Positions 1-5,357 of a stretch of 5,365 bases of DNA are shown piece by piece. The number at the start of each line of letters is the position of its first letter. The stretch's first letter is position 1. The stretch is taken from contig OMIJ01000221.1 in the NCBI GenBank assembly GCA_900299065.1, forward strand, positions 1 to 5,365. The letters are read 5' to 3'. Both the position numbers and the translations under genes were made by a program. This DNA comes from Hyphomicrobiales bacterium (GTDB taxonomy: Bacteria; Pseudomonadota; Alphaproteobacteria; Rhizobiales; Beijerinckiaceae). The notes under the pieces were generated by a model. The model saw nothing but the letters and a program-made list of their open reading frames with translations, searched no databases and was not told the DNA's origin.

Positions 1-62
1 CAGAAGACGGCATACGAGATAGCGTAGCGTCTCGTGGGCTCGGAGATGTGTATAAGAGACAG
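1..62 (+). other. Illumina P7 / Nextera adapter with i7 index (sequencing artefact)
   Basis: This is library adapter, not genome. Positions 1-20 match the Illumina P7 flow-cell oligo lacking its first four bases. Positions 21-28 (agcgtagc) sit in the index slot; the reverse complement GCTACGCT is, from memory, Nextera index N709. Positions 29-62 are the Nextera read-2 transposase adapter, ending in the 19-bp Tn5 mosaic end at 44-62. Seen from the minus strand this is what read 1 gives when it runs through a short insert into the opposite adapter, so untrimmed reads probably extended the contig end. The adapter truncates the substrate-binding-protein gene at 63 and creates a false plus-strand reading frame that begins inside it at 48. 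Confidence 0.98.
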
Positions 63-992
63 GGCATCAGGGGGATTGGGTGTCACATCGGGGCGCACGG
101 GCAAACGACCCTGCGTGGTCATTTGTGTCTGTGCTTCCTTGCTGATCAGGAAGTTTGCAGCAAGCAAAGCAGCCTTTGGATGAGCCGCGCGCACACTCAC
201 CCCCATTTGGCCAAAGAAAATAGCCATCGGATCCATGCCCCAATAGTCGGTGGGGCCGCCCGCCAATTTCACATTGATGGTGAGATTAGAATAATTGTTC
301 AATGTGATGGCATATTCACCAAGACCAATGGCACGGGCCAATGCCAAATGGCCATCTACATGCACGGGCTTCAAAGTCTGCACGAGATCCTTAATCAGCT
401 TGCGGGCTCTCTCTTCGCCATAATATTGAAACATTGCATAGACCCATTGGGAGTCATTGGGGTCCATGCCGACTTTGCCAGCCCATTCGGGATGTTTGAG
501 AAAATCCTCATAGGTTTTTGGTAATTGATCAGCGCTAATCAGCTTGGTGTTATAGGCGGGCGAATTGTAATTGGCATAAACACCATGCCAGCGCTTGGCC
601 GGATCAATTGCCTGCGGGATGATTTGCTTGGCGCCTGGCAGGTCTATGGGTGCTAAAAATTCAGCAGGCAATTTACTCACTGCAGTGGTCACTACAATAT
701 CCCAGGTCTTTTGCTGGGCTCTTGCTTCCAGAGCGATGCGGCTGAGAAGGCCCGTATCAGATGAGCGCACATAATTGACTTTAAGACCGGTGGATTCCTC
801 AAACAATTTCCACAGAGGCAATGCCTCTTGCTCATTCATCGAGCCATAGACGGTCAGCTCACCTTCCGATTTGGCGGCGGCGATCTGCTCGGCACTCGCC
901 CAGGAGGGGGCCTGCGCCTGAGCGAGATTTGAAGTCCAGAGGACCGCACCTAAGGCAAAAGTCGCCCAAAGACCCAAACGTGATGATTGCAT
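63..992 (-). CDS. ABC transporter periplasmic substrate-binding protein, iron(III)-type family, 3'-truncated
   Basis: Exported binding protein that should capture a ligand in the periplasm for an ABC importer. 310 residues are present before the adapter cuts the frame; the family usually runs about 330-350, so a short C-terminal piece and the stop are missing. Residues 1-26 form a signal peptide: basic start, hydrophobic stretch from about 7 to 20, and an AQA-type cleavage site near 26. The mature part begins with the family pattern GELTVYGSM (44-52), then a receptor-like SSDTG (77-81), WDIV (97-100), YNSPAYNT (142-149) and a PKTYEDFLKHPEWAGKVG segment (158-175), all typical of Fe(3+)-type and related class 1 binding proteins. 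The ATG at 992-990 follows GGGAGG (998-1003) with a 5-nt gap. The ligand cannot be fixed: iron, phosphonate or other small anions are possible. The permease and ATPase genes would lie beyond the contig end. Confidence 0.9.
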
Positions 993-1046
993 GATGTCCT
1001 CCCAAGCTATTGGCCTGATCAAAGCACATTCCGGGGGCTATGGACA

Positions 1047-1076
1047 ATATAGTGAGTGAAGCAAAACAGGCCTCAA
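1047..1076 (-). promoter_or_regulatory. Probable sigma-70 promoter of the substrate-binding-protein gene
   Basis: Read on the minus strand, TTGAGG (1076-1071) is followed after 18 nt by CTATAT (1052-1047), close to the TTGAC / CTATAT pattern of alphaproteobacterial housekeeping promoters. Transcription would start near 1040, giving a leader of roughly 47 nt ending in a strong ribosome binding site. It supports separate transcription of the binding protein from the upstream glycosyltransferase gene. The -35 lies inside the hairpin at 1063-1097. Confidence 0.5.
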
Positions 1077-1097
1077 ACTCTCATATTTGACTGTTTT
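1063..1097 (-). terminator. Imperfect hairpin at the glycosyltransferase stop codon, possible weak terminator
   Basis: Two nested inverted repeats: AAAACAG pairs with CTGTTTT (7 bp), and inside it TCAAA pairs with TTTGA (5 bp), with a 3-nt bulge (GGC on the minus strand) and an 8-nt loop. It starts at the TAA stop of the glycosyltransferase (1098-1096). The outer A-rich and T-rich arms resemble an A-tract/U-tract terminator, but the stem is GC-poor and no independent T-run follows. It could instead be an operator-like dyad, because it covers the -35 of the downstream promoter. Confidence 0.35.
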
Positions 1098-2595
1098 AGG
1101 GCTTGGCTGCGGGCACAATGCCCATAATGAGTCCAAATGGATCTTTCAGCCCCCCTCTGAGAGGGCGCTGACGTCTTTCAATTGCGATTATAGCCTGACC
1201 AGCCACCAATTCATCGGGCGCAATCTCGCGTGTGGAGATCACCAAAGCCCCCCGGCGTTTGACGTCTTCAAGATTGATCCAAGGAGAATCAAGCGTCGAA
1301 TTATTCTCCAGCACTTTGACCCGATAGGGCAGATCAAAGGCAATTGAGCCTGCGGCCTGACGGCCTCTCTGATTGCCAAAACTGACAATATAGGGAATCG
1401 GGCCGGGCTGGCTCTGGTTCCATTTTTCTTGCGCCATAAGCGCCAGTCCCGGGCCATCAATATCGGGATACATGGGCGGATTGGATGTGAGCGGCGCGAC
1501 CAGTCGCACGATAACATAAATCAGACCCAGACAAAGGGTGGCAGGAGCCCAAAGATTCAGTTTCCTTAAGGAGAGCGGTTGAGGCGCAAGATTAGCTATG
1601 CGTCCCCATAACAGCACAAAGGACATTGAGATTGGCGTGAGCCACAGCAGACGCGGGCGTATGCCCAGCGGCGCAAAGATCATGATCAACACAATGGGCC
1701 CTAAAGCCGCTATTGCGACAAACAAATCAAAGCGCGAGATTGGAAGATTATCGATAAATCGCCTGACGCCCGCTCGCACATTGCTCCAGCCCAAGAGCAA
1801 GCAGACAATAGCCAACATCAGCAAATTATAAAGCAGCGCATCAATCGCAAATTCTCCCATATAGGCCAAACGCTTTGGCAGACTTCCTCCTTCTGCGCGC
1901 AGCGCAAATGAAATGGTCGAGGCGCCTTTGGTCTGACTATCTGTCAGATGCGGAAGGATGATTGCCAGCCCCACGAGAGTTGCAAGCCAGGGACCGGATG
2001 TGCGCAATTGCGCGCGCCATGAGGGCACACATAAGAACAATATTCCCAGAGGCGCGACGAGATGGAAGATTGCATATTTAGCCCAGACCCCAAGTCCCAC
2101 CACAAGACCAAAGAGGACCCAATGGCGTTTCAATCCATGCTCAAAGGCGAACCAAGCCACAAGCAATGTCAGCGCCCAAAACGGTGTCACCCCAAGATTG
2201 TGATTGACCTGAAAGGGAATGTAAGTGGCAAATGGCAGCAATAAAAACGCCAGCGCTACAGGCCATATGCCCTGTTCATTATCGGTTTTGCGCAGCAGCC
2301 TGACAATCACTACAAGACCAGAGAGCATGAGAATCTGGCCCAATGCAAAAAGAGCGAAATACCGCAGAGAGCCAAATCGCCAGGTCAAACCTGTTAGCCA
2401 AGTCGAGAAGGGCGGATGACGCAGATAGGAGATTTGCCATTCAGGCCCGCCAATGATGCCTTCTGCGACATCAAGCCGGATCGAGCCTTCCATGAGAAGA
2501 GCAAGAGAAATCCAGAAACAAGCATGCAAGATGAGAATGGCGTTTAATGAAAACGCCATTCGTCCAATCAACATGGGTGTTTTAACCTGCGCCAT
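1096..2595 (-). CDS. GT39/ArnT-like polyprenyl-phosphate-sugar glycosyltransferase, integral membrane protein
   Basis: GT-C-fold inner-membrane enzyme of the PMT_2 / ArnT-like family, which transfers a sugar from a polyprenyl-phosphate donor to a lipid or protein acceptor on the periplasmic side. The 499 residues suit the family. After a first membrane helix (about 14-36), the first periplasmic loop carries the expected acidic pair D42 and E45, then EWQISYLRHPPFSTWL (52-67), the hallmark HPP motif. A WAKY motif (171-174) matches the conserved G...KY region. About ten further hydrophobic segments extend to 370, followed by a soluble, probably periplasmic tail of some 130 residues. Donor and acceptor cannot be predicted. 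The ATG at 2595 has no clear Shine-Dalgarno sequence; M8 or M13 are alternative starts but are no better supported. It lies 87 nt after the DUF3501 gene, so it may be weakly co-transcribed or have its own promoter; I see no convincing one. Confidence 0.9.
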   Translation of the reverse strand: MAQVKTPMLIGRMAFSLNAILILHACFWISLALLMEGSIRLDVAEGIIGGPEWQISYLRHPPFSTWLTGLTWRFGSLRYFALFALGQILMLSGLVVIVRLLRKTDNEQGIWPVALAFLLLPFATYIPFQVNHNLGVTPFWALTLLVAWFAFEHGLKRHWVLFGLVVGLGVWAKYAIFHLVAPLGILFLCVPSWRAQLRTSGPWLATLVGLAIILPHLTDSQTKGASTISFALRAEGGSLPKRLAYMGEFAIDALLYNLLMLAIVCLLLGWSNVRAGVRRFIDNLPISRFDLFVAIAALGPIVLIMIFAPLGIRPRLLWLTPISMSFVLLWGRIANLAPQPLSLRKLNLWAPATLCLGLIYVIVRLVAPLTSNPPMYPDIDGPGLALMAQEKWNQSQPGPIPYIVSFGNQRGRQAAGSIAFDLPYRVKVLENNSTLDSPWINLEDVKRRGALVISTREIAPDELVAGQAIIAIERRQRPLRGGLKDPFGLIMGIVPAAKP

Positions 2596-2667
2596 AGCGC
2601 TTTCTAGACTTTGCGTAAAGCCAAGTCCACCTTGCTCAAGCGCAGTCTATTCGACAAAACAGAACTG

Positions 2668-2682
2668 GTGGGATTAACCCAC
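2668..2682 (-). terminator. Short hairpin directly after the DUF3501 stop, weak terminator candidate
   Basis: GTGGG and CCCAC form a perfect 5-bp stem around a 5-nt TTAAT loop, beginning at the base after the TGA stop of the DUF3501 gene. The minus strand then reads CAGTTCTGTTTTG, a broken T-rich stretch. The stem is short and the T-run is interrupted and delayed, so at best it would attenuate read-through into the glycosyltransferase gene. Confidence 0.25.
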
Positions 2683-3273
2683 TCAGTCGAAATCAGCCGC
2701 AAGGGCTATGCGCACCTCTTCAGGCAAAACTGCCATGTGATTGTAATTGGCATGGGACAGTCCAAGGATCACCTGCGCACCGGGCTGGCGGAAAGAAGCA
2801 ATCTGGGCTGGCGTGAAGGGGAAATGCACAAATTGCACGGAAGACGCCTTGCCTTCGCTTGTCGTGCGATCCTGATCGGCCTCAGCAAGGGCGTTAATCT
2901 TCTCGCCCCCAATAGTGATGAAGGCTGTATCCTCAATGCCGCCCAGACGAGCCAAAACATTGGCTCTAAATTTGGGATCATCAATCTCGATCATGAATGT
3001 CGCGGTCAATTCCGAACCTTTGGGGATCAGCGGATTATAAGCGGCCAATTCTTCGGGAACCTGCTCTGCCCCACCCTTTTCGATATAGACCATTTCATGC
3101 ACTTGCAGCCACATGGTCTCGAAATTCTCGAAATAAAAGGTGACATGAGGGCCAACTTGCACACGACGATTGCGCTTTTGCGCAGAAATGCGTCGACGTG
3201 TTTCGACACGTACCTTACCATATTCAGCCATGGGCATAATATCGGCAACGGTCAGTTCATGTTTACTGGTCAC
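2683..3273 (-). CDS. DUF3501 family protein
   Basis: A 196-residue soluble protein of the DUF3501 family, whose biochemical function is unknown to me. Family-like segments are HELTVADIMPMAEY (5-18), the basic RRRISAQKRNRRVQVGP (26-42), VTFYFEN (44-50), QVHEM (57-61), ELTATFMIEI (88-97) and the C-terminal HANYNHMAVLPEEVR (174-188). There is no signal peptide, no membrane helix and not a single cysteine, so it cannot hold an Fe-S cluster through cysteines. The histidine-rich end (H174, H179) might bind metal; that is speculation. It starts at GTG (3273-3271) with a good ribosome binding site at 3282-3287; no in-frame ATG gives a fuller protein. It follows the Fe-S protein gene by 17 nt and is almost surely in its operon. 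That pairing, with rubrerythrin nearby, recurs in Alphaproteobacteria and suggests a partner or maturation role for the Fe-S protein. Confidence 0.92.
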   Translation of the reverse strand: MTSKHELTVADIMPMAEYGKVRVETRRRISAQKRNRRVQVGPHVTFYFENFETMWLQVHEMVYIEKGGAEQVPEELAAYNPLIPKGSELTATFMIEIDDPKFRANVLARLGGIEDTAFITIGGEKINALAEADQDRTTSEGKASSVQFVHFPFTPAQIASFRQPGAQVILGLSHANYNHMAVLPEEVRIALAADFD

Positions 3274-3281
3274 AGCGAGAT

Positions 3282-3287
3282 CTCCTC
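3282..3287 (-). promoter_or_regulatory. Ribosome binding site fixing the GTG start of the DUF3501 gene
   Basis: GAGGAG on the minus strand lies 8 nt before the GTG at 3273, within the 17-nt gap after the Fe-S protein stop codon (TAG, 3293-3291). This spacing supports the non-ATG start and coupled translation. Confidence 0.8.
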
Positions 3288-3290
3288 ACT

Positions 3291-4634
3291 CTATATCTCA
3301 ATACCATAAGCACGTGCGAAGAGCTGAATTGGATGACTCAGCAATTGCGGTTTGGCCTGTTCTTTACCAAGCCGTTCAACGCCCTGCTGGATATGGACAC
3401 CCGCGAGTGGACATTCAGAGGTCACAAAGGCCTTACCGGATTCCGCAACCTGACGGAAAACGGGCTTACCCACTGTCATGCCCGTTTCGAAATTATCCTT
3501 ACGGAAGCCCCAGGCTCCGCCATGACCAGAGCAACGCTCCATCACCTGCACATCTGCTTCAGGCAGAAGTTTGAGCATTTCAGTCGCCTTCTGCCCCATA
3601 TTCTGAGCTCTTGAATGGCAGGCGATATGCAAAGACACGCCGCCAGGAATAGCCTCAAGGCCGGGGGCCAGGCCTTCTTTTTTGGCAATATCGACGATAT
3701 ATTCGCTCAAGTCGAAAGTGGCCTTGGCGAGCAATTTGACATCCTCATCCTTGGGCAGAATGAGCGACCATTCAAATTTGAGCATTAAAGCGCAAGAGGG
3801 CACGAGCGCGATAATGTCATAACCCTTTTCAATCCAGGGACGAAAAGTTTGAGCCACCAATCGGGCGTTTTTGGCAACTTCGCCAATATGCCCCTGCTCA
3901 AGCATAGGCATGCCACAGCAATGCGGGTGCAGAACTTCAGTCTCGACACCATTTTTGGCAAGAACCGCACGCGCCGCCAGACCGACATCAGGATCATTAT
4001 AATTGTTGAAGCAAGTGGCATAGATTACCGCTTTGCGGCCAAAGGCCGGAGCCTTGTCATTGACCTTGGGCGGGAACACATCCGAGCGGCGCTCAAGGCT
4101 GACTGCGGCATATTTTGGTAATTCTGCCTCACGATGCAGGCCAGCAACCTTTTCCAAAATCGGACGTGTCAAGCCATTGCCTGTCTTGGTTGACCAATTG
4201 GCAATGGGGGCGACCAAGGATGCCAGCTTGCCGTTGCGATCTGTCTTGGCCAATTCATGATCAGACATGGGCACTTTGCCCTTACGCGCCTCAATGGCTC
4301 TGGCACGCAGCATCAGATGGGGAAAATCGAGATTGAATTCATGCGGCGGCACATAGGGGCATTTGGTCATGTAGCACATGTCGCACAATGTGCAGGCCTC
4401 AATGACGGGGCCGAAATCTGCGCTCGAAACAGAATCTAATTCGCCGGTCTTTGACTCATCGACCAGATCAAACAAACGCGGGAAGGAATCGCACAGATTG
4501 AAGCAACGCCGACAGCCATGGCAGATGTCGAAGACACGGCGCAATTCTTCATCCAATTTCGCTTCATCGTAAAAATCAGGATTTTCCCAATCAATCGGAT
4601 GGCGTGTGGGTGCATCAAGGCCGCCTTCTCTCAC
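3291..4634 (-). CDS. Heterodisulfide-reductase-related / GlpC-like Fe-S oxidoreductase
   Basis: Cytoplasmic or membrane-associated electron-transfer protein built like GlpC and HdrD: an N-terminal dicluster ferredoxin part followed by two CCG-type repeats. With the GTG start it has 447 residues. The first 4Fe-4S motif is C38, C41, C44, C48; the second is C81, C84, C87, C92 followed by proline. The first CCG repeat has C208, the CCG at 239-241 and C281. The second has C339, CSG (368-370, where CCG is expected) and C408. Each repeat lacks the last cysteine of the usual CxxC (M284 and A411), so classical non-cubane clusters may not form. The C-terminal SHPIQLFARA resembles the GlpC end. No glpA/glpB-like flavoprotein subunit is present, so a glycerol-3-phosphate role is unlikely and I give no symbol. 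It leads an operon with DUF3501. The frame stays open back to a TTG at 4667, but that start has no supporting ribosome binding site. Substrate and redox partner are unknown. Confidence 0.9.
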   Translation of the reverse strand: MREGGLDAPTRHPIDWENPDFYDEAKLDEELRRVFDICHGCRRCFNLCDSFPRLFDLVDESKTGELDSVSSADFGPVIEACTLCDMCYMTKCPYVPPHEFNLDFPHLMLRARAIEARKGKVPMSDHELAKTDRNGKLASLVAPIANWSTKTGNGLTRPILEKVAGLHREAELPKYAAVSLERRSDVFPPKVNDKAPAFGRKAVIYATCFNNYNDPDVGLAARAVLAKNGVETEVLHPHCCGMPMLEQGHIGEVAKNARLVAQTFRPWIEKGYDIIALVPSCALMLKFEWSLILPKDEDVKLLAKATFDLSEYIVDIAKKEGLAPGLEAIPGGVSLHIACHSRAQNMGQKATEMLKLLPEADVQVMERCSGHGGAWGFRKDNFETGMTVGKPVFRQVAESGKAFVTSECPLAGVHIQQGVERLGKEQAKPQLLSHPIQLFARAYGIEI

Positions 4635-4640
4635 TGTGCT

Positions 4641-4646
4641 CTCCTT
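4641..4646 (-). promoter_or_regulatory. Ribosome binding site choosing the GTG start at 4634
   Basis: AAGGAG on the minus strand sits 6 nt before GTG (4634-4632). It lies inside the longer TTG-initiated frame (from 4667), so it argues that the protein starts 11 codons later, at the GTG. Confidence 0.75.
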
Positions 4647-4740
4647 GCAAAGTTCTGCTGAAGCCAATTAGCGCCAAGCCCATTTTGAGCGGCAGAGCAG
4701 ACCATGATCTGACTGGCATTCAGTGGTCAAAGTTCTAGCA
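4647..4740 (-). promoter_or_regulatory. Upstream region of the Fe-S / DUF3501 operon with a -35-like TTGACC
   Basis: This gap between the rubrerythrin terminator and the operon's ribosome binding site must hold the operon's promoter if the terminator is efficient. TTGACC (4730-4725, minus strand) resembles a -35 box, but nothing at 16-18 nt spacing looks like a good -10 box, so the promoter may be weak, activator-dependent or read by another sigma factor. Confidence 0.25.
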
Positions 4741-4775
4741 ATAAAACGCTTCCGGCCGGACAAGCCGGCCGGAAG
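4741..4775 (-). terminator. Strong Rho-independent terminator of the rubrerythrin gene
   Basis: On the minus strand CTTCCGGCCGG and CCGGCCGGAAG form a perfect 11-bp, GC-rich stem (4775-4765 with 4759-4749) around a 5-nt CTTGT loop, followed by CG and TTTTAT (4746-4741). It begins 22 nt after the rubrerythrin stop. The plus-strand side has no T-run, so it acts on minus-strand transcription. It isolates rubrerythrin from the Fe-S / DUF3501 operon. Confidence 0.93.
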
Positions 4776-4797
4776 TCAAATCTCTTGAGCGAGATGA

Positions 4798-5217
4798 TTA
4801 CTTGATTTCGTCCAGAGCGCGCTGGAAGCGACCAGCGTGAGAACGCTCGGCCTTGGCGAGTGTCTCGAACCAATCTGCGATTTCTTCGAAGCCTTCCTCG
4901 CGAGCCGAACGGGCCATGCCAGGATACATATCGGTATATTCATGTGTCTCGCCAGCGACTGCCGAAGCCAGATTCTTGGCTGTGGGGCCGATGGGCAGGC
5001 CTGTGGCGGGATCGCCAACAGCCTCGAGGAATTCTAGATGGCCATGCGCATGGCCCGTTTCGCCCTCTGCCGTGGAGCGGAACACGGTTGCCACGTCATT
5101 ATAGCCTTCCACATCCGCCTTCTGGGCGAAATAGAGGTAACGGCGGTTGGCCTGCGATTCACCCGCAAAAGCGTCTTTCAAATTCTGTTCGGTCTTGCTG
5201 CCCTTGAGCGAAGCCAT
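4798..5217 (-). CDS. Rubrerythrin family protein lacking the rubredoxin domain
   Basis: Ferritin-like four-helix di-iron protein of the rubrerythrin family, which in characterised members reduces hydrogen peroxide in the cytoplasm. The 139 residues contain every expected di-iron ligand: E20 in AFAGESQANRRY (16-27), E53 and H56 in the first ExxH, E90 and E93 in AGETHEY (88-94), and E124 and H127 in the second ExxH. Classical rubrerythrins add a C-terminal rubredoxin domain of about 40-50 residues with four cysteines; here the protein ends at DEIK and has no cysteine, so it needs an external electron donor. The ATG at 5217-5215 is chosen because a GAGGG ribosome binding site precedes it and the family starts here; the frame stays open 27 codons further to 5298 through a leader holding a dyad and is not credible as coding. 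It is probably monocistronic, with a strong terminator after it. Confidence 0.95.
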   Translation of the reverse strand: MASLKGSKTEQNLKDAFAGESQANRRYLYFAQKADVEGYNDVATVFRSTAEGETGHAHGHLEFLEAVGDPATGLPIGPTAKNLASAVAGETHEYTDMYPGMARSAREEGFEEIADWFETLAKAERSHAGRFQRALDEIK

Positions 5218-5220
5218 GTC

Positions 5221-5232
5221 TTTAATCCCTCG
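5221..5232. repeat. 12-bp direct repeat, copy 1 (at the rubrerythrin ribosome binding site)
   Basis: The plus-strand word tttaatccctcg occurs here and again at 5346-5357, 125 bp away. On the minus strand it reads CGAGGGATTAAA. In this copy the GAGGG (5231-5227) is the ribosome binding site for the rubrerythrin ATG, 9 nt before it. Whether the duplication means anything is unknown. Confidence 0.6.
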
Positions 5233-5259
5233 AATGTAGGACGAAATGGTAATCCCCCG

Positions 5260-5279
5260 GACCTGATCACGATCAGGTC
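5260..5279. promoter_or_regulatory. Perfect dyad in the rubrerythrin leader, FNR/FixK-like operator or leader hairpin
   Basis: GACCTGATC, two bases, then GATCAGGTC: 9-bp perfect arms. Its core, CTGAT-N4-ATCAG, differs from the FNR-type consensus TTGAT-N4-ATCAA only at the outermost base of each half. It lies about 42 bp upstream of the rubrerythrin start. As RNA it could fold into an 8-bp stem with a CGUG loop, and flanking CCCC and GGGG could lengthen it with a bulge. No T-run follows, so it is not a terminator. A Crp/Fnr-family regulator responding to oxygen would suit an oxidative-stress gene, but the match is imperfect. Confidence 0.5.
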
Positions 5280-5296
5280 TGTTCAGGGGTCCTCTC

Positions 5297-5326
5297 ATTT
5301 GTGGGGTTGGGAGGGGGCGAAGTCAA
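5297..5326 (-). promoter_or_regulatory. Tentative rubrerythrin promoter
   Basis: TTGACT (5326-5321, minus strand) is a good -35 box; 18 nt later ACAAAT (5302-5297) matches the -10 consensus at only three of six positions. If used, transcription would begin near 5290 and the dyad at 5260-5279 would fall in the early leader, a repressor-like or RNA-structure position. The -10 is weak, so this call is uncertain. Confidence 0.3.
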
Positions 5327-5345
5327 CCATTTGGCTTGGGATTTT

Positions 5346-5357
5346 TTTAATCCCTCG
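5346..5357. repeat. 12-bp direct repeat, copy 2 (near the right edge)
   Basis: Second copy of tttaatccctcg, next to a seven-T tract (5342-5348) and within a GGGATT / AATCCC inverted repeat (5338-5354). An 8-bp inverted pair, gggggcga (5313-5320) and tcgccccc (5355-5362), also brackets this segment. No gene is visible from 5299 to 5365. Confidence 0.55.

Noticed and set aside
44..62. Tn5-like transposon end as evidence of a mobile element
   Set aside because: It is the engineered mosaic end of the Nextera adapter, directly joined to P7 and index sequence.
48..524. Plus-strand frame of 158 codons
   Set aside because: Its start lies inside the Tn5 mosaic end of the adapter, and it runs antisense to the well-supported binding-protein gene.
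859..1047. Minus-strand 62-codon frame overlapping the start of the binding-protein gene
   Set aside because: It is in another frame over the signal-peptide region, lacks homology, and the binding-protein frame has the ribosome binding site and motifs.
2611..3309. Plus-strand frame of 232 codons covering the whole DUF3501 gene
   Set aside because: It is the antisense shadow of a gene with family motifs and a ribosome binding site on the minus strand; its translation shows no recognisable domain.
3291..4634. Assignment as glpC (anaerobic glycerol-3-phosphate dehydrogenase subunit C)
   Set aside because: Domain order agrees, but glpA and glpB are absent nearby, CCG cysteines are missing, and the DUF3501 / rubrerythrin context points to a different subfamily.
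5218..5298. 27-codon N-terminal extension of rubrerythrin
   Set aside because: It would translate the leader dyad and ribosome binding site; the family normally starts near MASLKG, where GAGGG precedes an ATG.
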